Part shown: piece by piece, positions 8,633 through 17,291 of the stretch
How the letters are laid out: each line of letters starts with the position of its first letter
Numbering within the stretch: position 1 is the stretch's first letter
DNA from: Streptomyces stelliscabiei
Lineage (GTDB): Bacteria; Actinomycetota; Actinomycetes; Streptomycetales; Streptomycetaceae
Length of the DNA stretch: 64,000 nucleotides
Assembly (NCBI RefSeq): GCF_014873495.1
Contig: NZ_JADBGF010000001.1
Location: forward strand, 8,742,001 to 8,806,000
Direction of reading: 5' to 3'
Position numbers and translations under genes: made by a program
The notes under the pieces: model-generated
The model's database searches: none
What the model was told of the DNA's origin: nothing
The model's input: the letters and a program-made list of their open reading frames with translations, nothing else

Positions 8633-9483
8633 CGGGTCCCTCCGAACCGCTGGGTGAGGCGCTCCCCCAGCACGTTGAACGCCACCACCGAGATGACGAT
8701 GCACAAGCCCGCCGCCATGCTCTGCTGCACGGCACCGTCCAGCACCTCGGACCGGCCGTCGGCCACCATCACTCCCCATTCCGGCGTCGGAGGCTGGATG
8801 CCGAGCCCGAGGAACGACACAGCCCCGAAGTCCATCAGCGCGGATCCGAAGCCGATCGTCGCCTGGGCCAGCACGATCGGTGCGACATTGGGCAGCAGGT
8901 GCCGCAGGCAGATTCGCCACGTCGGCAGACCCGCCAGCTGCAGTGCCTCGATGTAGGGCAGCTGTCGCTGCCGCACGGCGACACTGCGCACCACCCGGGC
9001 CACGTACGGCGTGTAGACGAGCGTCAGGGCCAGGACCGGCGCCCAGAAGCCGGCGCCGAACACGGCCGCGGCGACGACGGCCACGAGCACGCCGGGAATC
9101 GCGAACAGCAGGGTCAGCAGCCGGTTCAGCAGCCGGTCGACCCAGCCGCCGTGCCAGGCGGCCGCGAGCGCCAGCAAGGTGCCCAGGCCGGCGCTGCCCA
9201 GGACGATGATGCCCGGTCCCGCGAAACTCAGCCGGGCCCCGGTCAGGGCCCGGGAGAAGATGTCCCGGCCCAGCGAGTCGGTGCCGAACAGGTGGGCGCC
9301 GCTCGGTCCCTGGCTCGCGGCGAGGACATCGGTGGCCGCCGGGTCGTACGGCGCGATCCAGGGGCCGATCACCGCGAGGACCACCAGGCCGGCGGCCAGT
9401 GCTGCCGAGACCATGAGCAGCGGGTCACCGGGACGCCTGGTGCTGGTTCTCCGCAGACGGAGAGTGGCTGTGAGCGTGGCCAT
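8629..9483 (-). CDS. Oligopeptide ABC importer permease, DppC type
   Basis: A 284-residue integral membrane protein with an N-terminal anchor helix (LLMVSAALAAGLVVLAVIG), the DppC-typical HLFGTDSLGRDIFSRALTGAR block after it, and further hydrophobic segments. The coupling EAA loop reads YIEALQLAGLPTWRICLRHLLPN, which contacts the ATPase. Four nt overlap with the following ATPase gene and 3 nt separate it from the upstream permease, so it is in the same operon. Confidence 0.88.
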   Translation of the reverse strand: MATLTATLRLRRTSTRRPGDPLLMVSAALAAGLVVLAVIGPWIAPYDPAATDVLAASQGPSGAHLFGTDSLGRDIFSRALTGARLSFAGPGIIVLGSAGLGTLLALAAAWHGGWVDRLLNRLLTLLFAIPGVLVAVVAAAVFGAGFWAPVLALTLVYTPYVARVVRSVAVRQRQLPYIEALQLAGLPTWRICLRHLLPNVAPIVLAQATIGFGSALMDFGAVSFLGLGIQPPTPEWGVMVADGRSEVLDGAVQQSMAAGLCIVISVVAFNVLGERLTQRFGGTR

Positions 9484-9486
9484 CGG

Positions 9487-10482
9487 TCAGCGTCCTTTCC
9501 TCAGTCGCGGATCCAGCAGGTGCTGGCCGGCGTCGAGCAACGTGGTCACGACGACGAACACGGTGACGATCAACGCGCTGACGGCGGTCACGACCGGGTA
9601 GTCCTTGGCGGAGACGCTCCTGATCAGCAACGAGCCGATGCCGTCGATACCGAAGGCGGGCTCCACCACCACCGCGCCGGCCACCAGCCCGGCCACGGTC
9701 AGACCGGAAGCGGTCAGGATCGGCAGTGCGGCGTTGCGCAGAATGTGCCGCCGGAAGACCCAGGAGCGGGGCAGCCCCCGGCCACGGCCGGTCAGCACAT
9801 GCTCGGCCTCGGCCTCCTCGCCGATCGCACTGGAGGTCATCTGGATCAGATAGGCGGCATACCCGATGGACAGCGCGATGGCGGGGAGGGTGAGGTGCCA
9901 CAGCCGGTCGGTGAAGCCGCTGCCCGCGCCGCCGGTCGGGAACCATCCGAGGTTCACGGCGAAGACACTGATCAAAAAGGTGGTGGCGACGAAGGCCGGC
10001 ACGGCGATGCCCAGCCCGGCCAGGGCGTTGACCAGCGGGCGCCACCGCGGACTCGTCCCGCCGATCCCGCCGAGGACCAGGCCCGCGACGAGGATGAGGA
10101 CCGCTGCCATGCCGACGAGCACAAACGTGGTGAGCAGCCGGGGAGCGAGCAGATCGGAGACCGGTTCCCGGTAGGTCAGCGAGGTGCCGAGGTCTCCGTG
10201 CAGGGCGCCGGTCAACCAGTGCCAGTATCGCTCCGGCAGCGGGTCGTCCAGCCCGAGCCTGACCCGCATCGCGGCGCGCGCGGAGTCAGAGGCGTGCGGC
10301 CCCAGCAACTGGGCCACCGGGTCTCCGGGAGACAGGGTGAGGACGGCGAACAGGAGGAAGGAGGCGCACAGGATGGTGAGGACGGGGCCCACGACGTAGG
10401 TCATGGCGAGGGCCGTGGCGGGGTGGCGCCAGGAGGTGCGGATCCGGGCCGGCACACCGGTCGCGGAAGTGGACACGGACAT
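9487..10482 (-). CDS. Oligopeptide ABC importer permease, DppB type
   Basis: A 331-residue permease with the N-terminal helix containing FAVLTLSPGDPVAQLLG, a DppB hallmark, the RLGLDDPLPERYWHWLTGALHGDLGTSL periplasm-facing block (read in parts), and the EAA loop AEHVLTGRGRGLPRSWVFRR. It forms the translocation pore with the DppC-like subunit. It begins 11 nt after the binding-protein gene ends, so it belongs to the importer operon. Confidence 0.88.
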   Translation of the reverse strand: MSVSTSATGVPARIRTSWRHPATALAMTYVVGPVLTILCASFLLFAVLTLSPGDPVAQLLGPHASDSARAAMRVRLGLDDPLPERYWHWLTGALHGDLGTSLTYREPVSDLLAPRLLTTFVLVGMAAVLILVAGLVLGGIGGTSPRWRPLVNALAGLGIAVPAFVATTFLISVFAVNLGWFPTGGAGSGFTDRLWHLTLPAIALSIGYAAYLIQMTSSAIGEEAEAEHVLTGRGRGLPRSWVFRRHILRNAALPILTASGLTVAGLVAGAVVVEPAFGIDGIGSLLIRSVSAKDYPVVTAVSALIVTVFVVVTTLLDAGQHLLDPRLRKGR

Positions 10483-10492
10483 CTCGTCGCTC

Positions 10493-12127
10493 CTACTTCT
10501 GCGTGGCGCCGACGTAGGCCATCTGCGGCATGGACCAGTAGGCGAACGAGGTGATCGCCCCGGTCAGCCGGTCGTTGAGGAAGGTCGTGGTGTTGGTGGA
10601 GACCAGCGGGATGACCGCGTCGGCCTTCTCGTACAGCGCCTGCATCTCGATGATCTTCTCGGCTCGCTGGGTTCCGTCGAAGGTGCTGCGTGCATCGTCG
10701 AACAGTTTGGTGGCCTGCGGGTCGTCGTAGTTGACGTAGTTGTAGGTCTGCTTGGGCAGGAACGTGAAGCCGATGGTCTCCAACGGGTCCGGCGTGGCGC
10801 TGAAGTTCGACGACAACATGAGATCGACGCCCTTGCGCTTGGAAGCGTCGTAGCCCGCCTGTGCGTAGACCAGCGGCTGCATGCTCTGGATCTTGATCGT
10901 CAGGCCGGCTTCCCGGCCCTGCTGCTGGAGCAACTGCGCCGTGCGCGACTGAGTGTCATCGCCCGCGGCGATGGCCAGGACGATCTGCTGTCCCTTGTAG
11001 GAGGAGGACTTGACCAGCTTCTTGGCTGCGTCCATGTCGTAGGACCGCGCGGTCTCGAAGGCCTTGTACGCCTTCTCGTACGCTGCGCGCTGGGCGTTGG
11101 GCCAGGTTGCGGGGGGTGTCATGGTGTACAGGGGGGTGGCGGCTCCGTGGTACACGGCCTTCGCGAGGGCCTCGCGGTCGATCATCCGCTGCAGGGCGGC
11201 GCGCAGGTCGCCGTCGGCCATCACACCGTCCGGACGGGCGACGTAGAGGTTCATCGACTGAGGAGAGAGCCCGAAGACCAGTCGCCCCTTCTTGGAGTTC
11301 TGCAGGGCCGGCACGGAGGAAGCAGACAGCTCGTAGGCGCCGTCGATCTCGCCGGCGTTCAGCGACTGGGCGAGGGAGGTGGCATCGGTGACGAACGTGA
11401 ACTTCACCGACTTGGCGAACGGGCGCCGCTCGCGGTTCCAGTAGGCGTCGTTGCGGCTCATCGTGATGCTGTCGCCGCTGGTCCATTTGTCGAGCTTGAA
11501 CGGCCCGCTGCACATCAGGCCGCCGGCCGGGGTGCCGAGCTTGGAGCCGGCCTTCTCGGCGAACGTCTTCTTCAGGACCACCATGTTGGCCAGTTCGCTC
11601 GTGAACATCTCGTCCGGCTGTTTGAAGGTGACGGTGACCTTGTCGGCTGCCGTCGCCTTGATGGAGTCGACGTTGGCGAAGAGATAGCTGGTGACCTTCG
11701 ACGGGTCGGCTGCCCGGCGCAGACTGAAGGCGACGTCCTCCGCGGTGACGGTGGACCCGTCCCAGAATGTGGTGTCCGGGCGGATCGTGAGCACGAGTTT
11801 GGTCGGCGACTGCTGGTCGTAGCTCGCCAGGTTGGGCTTGAGGTTGTACTTCGCGTCCAGGGTCAGCAGGGAGTCGCAGAGATTGCGGACCACCTGGCCG
11901 CTCTGCGGGGTCGCGGCGTTGGCCGGATCCAGCGTCTCCGGCTCGCCGCCGGTGAGGTTCCACGTGATCCGGTCGACGTCACCCTTTGCGGCCGGAAGTG
12001 AGGGGATCAGGTCGTCGGCGGAGACCGGCTTCTGCCCGCCCGATGAGCCACCGGAACACGCGGTGAGCGTGGACGCGGCCAGTGCGAGGCTGAGCACCGC
12101 GGCTCCTGGAATGTGTCGTATAGCCAT
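10493..12127 (-). CDS. ABC importer substrate-binding lipoprotein (SBP_bac_5)
   Basis: A 544-residue family 5 extracellular solute-binding protein. The signal peptide ends in the lipobox LTAC, so Cys24 should be lipidated and the protein anchored on the outer face of the membrane. NLTGGEPETLDPANAATPQS is the typical first block, followed by the FWDGSTVTAEDVAFSLRRA region of peptide-binding proteins. As the first gene of the operon it sets substrate choice; neighbours (amidase, acyl-CoA ligase) suggest a peptide- or amide-like aromatic compound, which is inference. A putative operator lies about 55 bp upstream of the ATG. Confidence 0.9.
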   Translation of the reverse strand: MAIRHIPGAAVLSLALAASTLTACSGGSSGGQKPVSADDLIPSLPAAKGDVDRITWNLTGGEPETLDPANAATPQSGQVVRNLCDSLLTLDAKYNLKPNLASYDQQSPTKLVLTIRPDTTFWDGSTVTAEDVAFSLRRAADPSKVTSYLFANVDSIKATAADKVTVTFKQPDEMFTSELANMVVLKKTFAEKAGSKLGTPAGGLMCSGPFKLDKWTSGDSITMSRNDAYWNRERRPFAKSVKFTFVTDATSLAQSLNAGEIDGAYELSASSVPALQNSKKGRLVFGLSPQSMNLYVARPDGVMADGDLRAALQRMIDREALAKAVYHGAATPLYTMTPPATWPNAQRAAYEKAYKAFETARSYDMDAAKKLVKSSSYKGQQIVLAIAAGDDTQSRTAQLLQQQGREAGLTIKIQSMQPLVYAQAGYDASKRKGVDLMLSSNFSATPDPLETIGFTFLPKQTYNYVNYDDPQATKLFDDARSTFDGTQRAEKIIEMQALYEKADAVIPLVSTNTTTFLNDRLTGAITSFAYWSMPQMAYVGATQK

Positions 12128-12182
12128 CGGGACGCTCCTTCGGCGCAGCCTGTGGCCGCTTTCGAGCCAAGTTGACGGTGAA

Positions 12183-12204
12183 TGTATAGCGACTGATGTA
12201 CAAC
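12183..12204. promoter_or_regulatory. Operator-like site upstream of ABC-importer operon
   Basis: TGTATAGCGACTGATGTACA has TGTATA and TGTACA half-sites separated by 8 bp and closely matches the site before the MaoC gene. It is in the right place to control the importer operon. Confidence 0.55.
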
Positions 12205-12759
12205 AGGCAATGAGTCAAGGGCGGGGTTTTCCAGGTCGTAACTTTCGTCCGGCAGCGCCCCTCTGTGCCGGTGCGGCTACCGTGCGTATCGCGACAGGTG
12301 TACGACGCCCGTCGGGCGCGCATCGCAACCGGACCTGCCGCATGGTGGCGCTCTGCCGCCAACGTGTGCCCCAGGTTGGGACGATGTGTCCTGGCCCACT
12401 TGTGGTCCGAGCCGAGGGCACTGGACCACAACGCGAGCACCGACGTGAGCGCCGAGTCCCGGGTGCTGTGCACTCGTCGGGAGGGCGCGGCACGGCGCGC
12501 GCTCTGGGCGACGGCAGCCGGTGGCGGACGGTGCCGTGCGCCGCCGCCCCGCGTCGGCTCGGTGTCCCGTCGTTGCCGGTGGGTCGACCCTGGTTCCAGC
12601 CCATGCTGTCGCGTGCCCGGGGGTTACCGGCGACGGGGCCTGGCGACCTCTCCACGGCCGAGCTCGAGACAGAGGGTCGCCGATTTCAGCCGCATGTGCG
12701 GTCGGCGAGTCCTCGTCCGCTCAGCCCAGGATGCGGCGTGCGGGGTGGACTCGGTGAAC
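12205..12759. other. Intergenic region without a supported gene
   Basis: About 550 bp between the importer promoter and the 3' end of the amidase gene. Open frames exist on both strands, but they are rich in Arg/Pro/Gly in the way expected of non-coding GC-rich DNA, and none begins with a plausible ribosome-binding site or resembles a family I know. Confidence 0.5.
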
Positions 12760-14175
12760 TCACAGGGCGGGGTGCCGTGTCCACCAGTCTGTGGCGCGCT
12801 CGTAGCGGGCGGCAGCGGAGACGACGGCCTCGTCGGCGTGCTGAGGTCCGATGATCTGGAGGCCGACGGGAAGACCTCCGGCCGTGAAGCCGCAGGGCAC
12901 GGAGACGGCGGGGAGTCCGGCATGGCTGGGCGACTCGGTGAGCCGGTGCAGGTGCCATCCCGGATCGGCGAGAGGCAGCCCGTTCACGGTGGCGGGACCG
13001 CCCACGTCCCCGGCGTGGGGGAAGGCCGGGAAGGGCGTGGTGGGGGTGACCAACAGGTCGAAGTCGGCGAACACCTCCGCATAGGCGAGGTAGATGGCCG
13101 TCTTCGTCTCGCGCGCGGCACGTCCCACGTCCACGGGCGAAAGGCGCGCCGCCCGGTCCGCCATGTCCACCGCCAGAGGCCAGATGTCGAGCTCCGCCGC
13201 GCGCATCTCCTCCACGATCGTCATGTACTCGGGGCCCCAGTAGGCCACGGCGAATGCCATGGGGTCCGGCACTTCCACCTGGGTCTCCTCCACCACCGCC
13301 CCGGCGGCCCTCAGGTCCTCCAGAGCGGCGGCGAAGACGCGCTGCGTCTCCACGTCCACCGGGCCGTGCAGCAGGCCGCGGTCAGCCGCGATGCGCAGGC
13401 CGCTCAGGTCCCCCGCGGCCAGGGCCGCCTCCGCATACCGTTCGCCGGTGGCGGGCAGGGAGAGGCGGTCGAGGGGGTGGGGGCCGACGGTGGCATCAAG
13501 GAGGAGCGCGGCATCCACGACACGGCGGGTGATGGGACCCTCGGTGGTGTCCGGCTCCGTGTTGGCGAGGTGGGGAATGCGGCCGGTTGAGGGCTTGACC
13601 CCGACCGCTCCGCAGAGCGAGGCGGGGACGCGGATGGAGCCTCCGCCGTCGGAGCCCCAGGCCACGGGCGCGACGCCTGCGGCGGTCGAGGCCGCGGCGC
13701 CACCACTGGAGCCGCCGGCCGCACGGGCCGGGTCCCATGGAGTGCCGGTGGTGCCGGTCAGCTTGCTCTCGGTGACGCCAAGGAATCCGAACTCGGGGGT
13801 CGTGGTCTTGCCCAGCAGGATCGTCCCGGCGTCCTTGAGCCGGGACCAGGCGGCGGCATCCTTGTCGGGCACGTGGTCGGCGTAGGCGACGCAGCCGTAT
13901 GTGGTGCGCACACCGGCCGTGTCGGTGAGGTCCTTCACCGTGATCGGAACTCCGTACAGCGCAGGCAACTCCTCCCCGGCGGCAAAGCGCTGCTCGGCCT
14001 TCAGCGCCTGCTCCCTGGCGGCGTCCGCGGTGACCGTCACCATGACGTTCAACCGGGCGTCCACCCGATCCAGGCGGTCCAGCGCCGCACCGACCACCTC
14101 CACCGGCGACAATTGCCGGCTTCGGTACAGCTGCCCGAGTTCATGTGCGCTGAGCCATGTCAGGTCGTCGGCCAT
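12760..14175 (-). CDS. Amidase signature-family hydrolase
   Basis: A 471-residue amidase-signature enzyme. The Ser-cisSer-Lys triad is visible: Lys in GVPITVKDLTDTAG (about 80), cis-Ser in the Gly/Ser-rich block AGGSSGGAAASTAAG, and the nucleophile Ser in SDGGGSIRVPASLCG. It would hydrolyse an amide to acid and amine or ammonia in the cytoplasm. The ATG was chosen over upstream frames because family homology starts directly there (MADDLTWLSAHELGQLYRSR). It sits upstream of the peptide-type importer on the same strand with its own operator-like site, which suggests import of an amide, its hydrolysis and CoA activation of the acid by the ligase. Confidence 0.87.
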   Translation of the reverse strand: MADDLTWLSAHELGQLYRSRQLSPVEVVGAALDRLDRVDARLNVMVTVTADAAREQALKAEQRFAAGEELPALYGVPITVKDLTDTAGVRTTYGCVAYADHVPDKDAAAWSRLKDAGTILLGKTTTPEFGFLGVTESKLTGTTGTPWDPARAAGGSSGGAAASTAAGVAPVAWGSDGGGSIRVPASLCGAVGVKPSTGRIPHLANTEPDTTEGPITRRVVDAALLLDATVGPHPLDRLSLPATGERYAEAALAAGDLSGLRIAADRGLLHGPVDVETQRVFAAALEDLRAAGAVVEETQVEVPDPMAFAVAYWGPEYMTIVEEMRAAELDIWPLAVDMADRAARLSPVDVGRAARETKTAIYLAYAEVFADFDLLVTPTTPFPAFPHAGDVGGPATVNGLPLADPGWHLHRLTESPSHAGLPAVSVPCGFTAGGLPVGLQIIGPQHADEAVVSAAARYERATDWWTRHPAL

Positions 14176-14203
14176 GGCGGTACCACCCTCATCTGCATCC
14201 GAT

Positions 14204-14225
14204 TTAATGAAGCAGGTGCTATACG
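14204..14225. promoter_or_regulatory. Operator-like site upstream of amidase gene
   Basis: The reverse strand reads CGTATAGCACCTGCTTCATT, sharing the TRTAGC core, a G five bases later and the closing pyrimidine-A-pyrimidine with the three other sites. It ends about 30 bp upstream of the amidase ATG. This is the weakest of the four matches. Confidence 0.4.
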
Positions 14226-14419
14226 AACGCCTTCGGCTTGTTGCGTCAAGAGGTGGGAGCGATCGGTAACGTGGGTTGCTGGAGCGGCCTGCGCTGTTCA
14301 CATCTCCCTCGGAACCCTCAAAACCAGCCATGAAGGGTTCACCGCCCGCCACCCCAAGATCACAGCAGGCACCGACGGTGCCCGCATCCTCCGCGTGATG
14401 AAGCTCGACGCAACTGACC

Positions 14420-14819
14420 GCACTGCTGGTCCCGTCGCAGGCGGTGGGGTGGGCGTGAAGTGCCTCTTGTCACGGAGCATGGCCCAAAGGACGTCGACTC
14501 GGCGGCGTGCGAGGGCGAGCAATGCCTGGGTATGGATCAGACCCTCCGCGCTTCTTTTCAGGTAGTGGTCACGAGAGAGGCCTGGGCGCATCATGGCGGT
14601 TTGGGCGGCCGGCGTCTGCGTAGTTGGACAGATCTCCAACGACGGCGAGGAACTCGGCCCCGAGGATGGGGCCATCCTCGGCAGCGAGTTGATGACTTCG
14701 GCACGCTCGTCGAGGCGGAACATCTCGCGGATCTCCCGGTCGGTGTCTTTGATCCATACGTTGAGCATGAGGAGGTGGTGGGCGAGGTCGCACACGAGTT
14801 TGGCAGCACGGCTTTCGCC
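14420..14819 (-). pseudogene. IS110-family transposase remnant
   Basis: The minus strand encodes recognisable IS110 pieces in two frames: DTDREIREMFRLDERAEVIN followed by SLPRM, a frameshift into DGPILGAEFLAVVGDLSNYADAG, a gap that removes the middle of the transposase domain, and the C-terminal end EGLIHTQALLALARRRVDVL with WAMLRDKRHF. The N-terminal RuvC-like DEDD part is missing. It is inactive. Its 5' side abuts a broken maleylacetate reductase fragment, suggesting the element mediated that rearrangement. Confidence 0.7.
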
Positions 14820-14825
14820 TGGCAG

Positions 14826-15010
14826 GGCGGCCTGCCCGTCATCAGCATCCCGACCACCTATGCCGGCTCCGAGATGACCCCCATCTGGGACCTGACCGGG
14901 AACGGTCGCAGACGAACCGGCCGATGCCCCTCGGTCCCACCGCGCTCCGGGGTCCGCGACCCCGAACTCACCCTCCACCTCCCCTCGGACATCTCGGTGA
15001 CCAGCGGGAG
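14826..15010 (+). pseudogene. Maleylacetate reductase fragment
   Basis: About 60 codons on the plus strand read GGLPVISIPTTYAGSEMTPI, then WDLTGNG, DPELTLHLPSDISVTSG. These align with LPIVAVPTTYAGSEATNVWG and SLLSSLPVEMSVASG of the intact maleylacetate reductase gene about 1.7 kb away, which lies on the opposite strand. Both ends are missing. It is a second, decayed copy of the same enzyme family rather than a close duplicate. Between 15011 and 15336 I see no supported gene. Confidence 0.7.
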
Positions 15011-15336
15011 AGGCAGGCGGCGGCTGTTCACTACTTCGAAGCGTTGCTGGCGATGCCGTCGTGCATGAGCAGCAGACCGCTGACTCCTCGGCGATCGAGG
15101 CATGGGATGTGCCCGGCCGCGTGGTGCGCTTCTTCGACCGCCGCGGTGCCGGTGGCGGGCTGTGGTCGACGGCCCTGTCCTGCCGAGTAGACGCCGTGAC
15201 GGCGGTTGGGGAGTGGTCGCAGCGGCCTTCACAGCTGAACCGTTGACGACCGACCGGGCCCACAGCGCTCCAGTGTTCGCGATGGGCCCGGCCGTCATGA
15301 TACGCGGCAGACCGGAACCCTGCCGCGGACATGATG

Positions 15337-16233
15337 TCACCCCCGGCTGCCGGTGGGTGCGAGGACGATGTCGAAGTGGACCTGCGTCCAGGTGCCGTCG
15401 ATGACGCGCCCGTCCGGCGTCGGTGTGCCGGCAGGACGCTGCTCGAAGTCCTTGACGAGGGACTCCTTGACGCCGAAGACGGTGTCGGAGTCGAGCAGTT
15501 CGTCGCCGCTGACGAAGATGTGGGTTACCAGGGTCCGGCACTGCGGGGCCTCCACCATGAAGTGGAGGTGCGAGGCGCGCATCGGCGAGCGTCCGGTCGC
15601 GGCCAGCATATTGCCGACCGGCCCGTCGTGCGGGATCGGGTATGGAGTCGGTGTTATGCCCCAGAAGCGGTAGCTCCCGTCGGCGTCCGTGAACAGGTGC
15701 GCGCGGGCCGCGACCCGGTCGTCGTCGTACTGGACGTCGTAGAAGCCGTCCTCGTCTGCCTCCCAGACCTCGATCTTCGCCCCGGGAATCGGGTTGCCGT
15801 GGGTGTCGCGCACGGTTCCCTCGATCCAGCAGGGCTCGCCTGCGGCTCCGAAGGACATGTCTCCGCCTGGCTCGATCCTCGGGGAGCCCTCAACGAAGAA
15901 GGGTCCGAAGACGGTGGCCTCGGTGGCGTCGCCGTAGGCCTCGTTGTTGATCGCGATGGTCTGCATGGACGCGCCGAGGGTGTCCGAGAGCAGGATGAAC
16001 TCCTGGCGTTTGTCCTCGGTGAGGTGGCCGACGGCGGTGAGGAACTCGATGCCCTTGGTCCACTCCTCCTCGGTGAGGCGGACCTCGCGCAGGAAGGCGT
16101 GGAGGTGTTTGACGACCGCCTGCATCAGCTCCTTGAGGCGGGGGTCCTGGCAGGAGTCGAAGGAGCGCTGCACCCGCGCGATCAGGTCTTCCTCGCGGGC
16201 CGCCTGCTCCGACGACACATCGTGGAGGGTCAT
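15337..16233 (-). CDS. Hydroxyquinol 1,2-dioxygenase
   Basis: A 298-residue intradiol ring-cleavage dioxygenase. The non-haem Fe(III) ligands are all visible: Tyr165 (EDGFYDVQY), Tyr198 (TPTPYPIPHDG), His222 and His224 (ASHLHFMV), almost at the numbers known for hydroxyquinol 1,2-dioxygenase. The N-terminal helical dimerisation domain covers about residues 1-100. It cleaves benzene-1,2,4-triol to maleylacetate. The start overlaps the maleylacetate reductase stop by 4 nt, making it the last gene of a three-gene coupled operon. Chlorocatechol or catechol 1,2-dioxygenase is the alternative, but the operon partners favour hydroxyquinol. Confidence 0.87.
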   Translation of the reverse strand: MTLHDVSSEQAAREEDLIARVQRSFDSCQDPRLKELMQAVVKHLHAFLREVRLTEEEWTKGIEFLTAVGHLTEDKRQEFILLSDTLGASMQTIAINNEAYGDATEATVFGPFFVEGSPRIEPGGDMSFGAAGEPCWIEGTVRDTHGNPIPGAKIEVWEADEDGFYDVQYDDDRVAARAHLFTDADGSYRFWGITPTPYPIPHDGPVGNMLAATGRSPMRASHLHFMVEAPQCRTLVTHIFVSGDELLDSDTVFGVKESLVKDFEQRPAGTPTPDGRVIDGTWTQVHFDIVLAPTGSRG

Positions 16234-17291
16234 GCGGGGTCACTTCCTTCCCAGGCCGCGCGCAGCAGCGCGGTGAGGTTCTCCTCGGTCACGGGGGTGG
16301 GGTTGTCCGCGGGAATCGCGGCGAGGACCGGCGCCACCGCGCGGGCAATGCCCTCCTCGGGCATGCCGTAGTCGCGCAGCGCGCGCGGGGCGTTGAGGGT
16401 TGCGCGCAGTGCGGCGAGTCCGGCTAGCGCCGTCGGGCTGCCGAAGGCCTCCGCGACGCGCCGTTCGGTCTCGGACACGGCCGGGGCGTTGAAGGCCAGG
16501 ACGTGCGGGAGGACCACCGCGTGGGTCTGGGCGTGCGGGAGGTTGAACATGCCGCCGAGCACGTGGCAGATCTTGTGGTGCATGCCCGAGCCGGCCGAGG
16601 CGAAGGCGACGGCGGCCAAGTAGGCGCCGTAGAGCGTCTGTTGGCGGCCGTCCAGGCCGGTCGGGTCGGCGGCCACGGCGGGCAGGCCGCGGGCCAGGCC
16701 CCGGATGCCCTCTCCCGCCAGGGCCCGGTCGATCGGGTCGGCGTGCGGAGCCCACATGGAGTCGACGCAGTGGGCCAGGGCGTTGAGGCCGCTGGCCACG
16801 GACATCTCCACCGGCAGGCTCGACAGCAGCGAGGCGTCGTAGACGATCGAGCGCGGCAGAACCCGCGGGTCGATGCCGGTCGTCTTCACCTCGCCCTCGG
16901 TCAGGCCCCAGACGTTCGTCGCCTCCGAGCCGGCGTAGGTGGTGGGGACGGCCACGATCGGCAGGCCGGTCGTCAGCGCCACCGCCTTGGCCAGGCCGGT
17001 CGTCGAGCCGCCGCCGACGCACACCAGCGCGTCCACGGCACCCTCCGTCGCGGCCTTCCGGGCACGCTCGGCGACGTCGACCGGGACATGCATGACGACC
17101 TCGTCGTGGCGCACCGCCACCGGCAGGTCCGCGCCGACGCGGTCGGCGAGAGCCGCCTCCCCCGGTGCGGCGAGGAGCATCACCTTCGTCGCCTTCAGCG
17201 CGGCCACCTCGGCGGCCACCGCGGCCGGCGCCGCGCCGGGGGCGAAGACGACCCGCTGCGGCAGGGTCTCGTGGATGAACCGCACGGTCAC
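16230..17291 (-). CDS. Maleylacetate reductase
   Basis: A 353-residue iron-containing-alcohol-dehydrogenase-type enzyme that reduces maleylacetate to 3-oxoadipate with NAD(P)H. The nucleotide-binding GGGSTTGLAKA, the family signature PTTYAGSEATNVWGLTE, and the metal-site region LNALAHCVDSMW, GMHHKICHVLGG and NLPHAQTHAVVLPHV are present. Overlaps of 4 nt with both neighbours indicate translational coupling. It is the middle enzyme in the order hydroxylase, reductase, dioxygenase, although biochemically it acts last. Confidence 0.9.
   Translation of the reverse strand: MTVRFIHETLPQRVVFAPGAAPAAVAAEVAALKATKVMLLAAPGEAALADRVGADLPVAVRHDEVVMHVPVDVAERARKAATEGAVDALVCVGGGSTTGLAKAVALTTGLPIVAVPTTYAGSEATNVWGLTEGEVKTTGIDPRVLPRSIVYDASLLSSLPVEMSVASGLNALAHCVDSMWAPHADPIDRALAGEGIRGLARGLPAVAADPTGLDGRQQTLYGAYLAAVAFASAGSGMHHKICHVLGGMFNLPHAQTHAVVLPHVLAFNAPAVSETERRVAEAFGSPTALAGLAALRATLNAPRALRDYGMPEEGIARAVAPVLAAIPADNPTPVTEENLTALLRAAWEGSDPA

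Noticed and set aside
8620..12001. Very long plus-strand open frames (644 and 532 codons)
   Set aside because: Antisense to the ABC-importer genes; no motifs, and the composition is that of complementary third-position GC bias.
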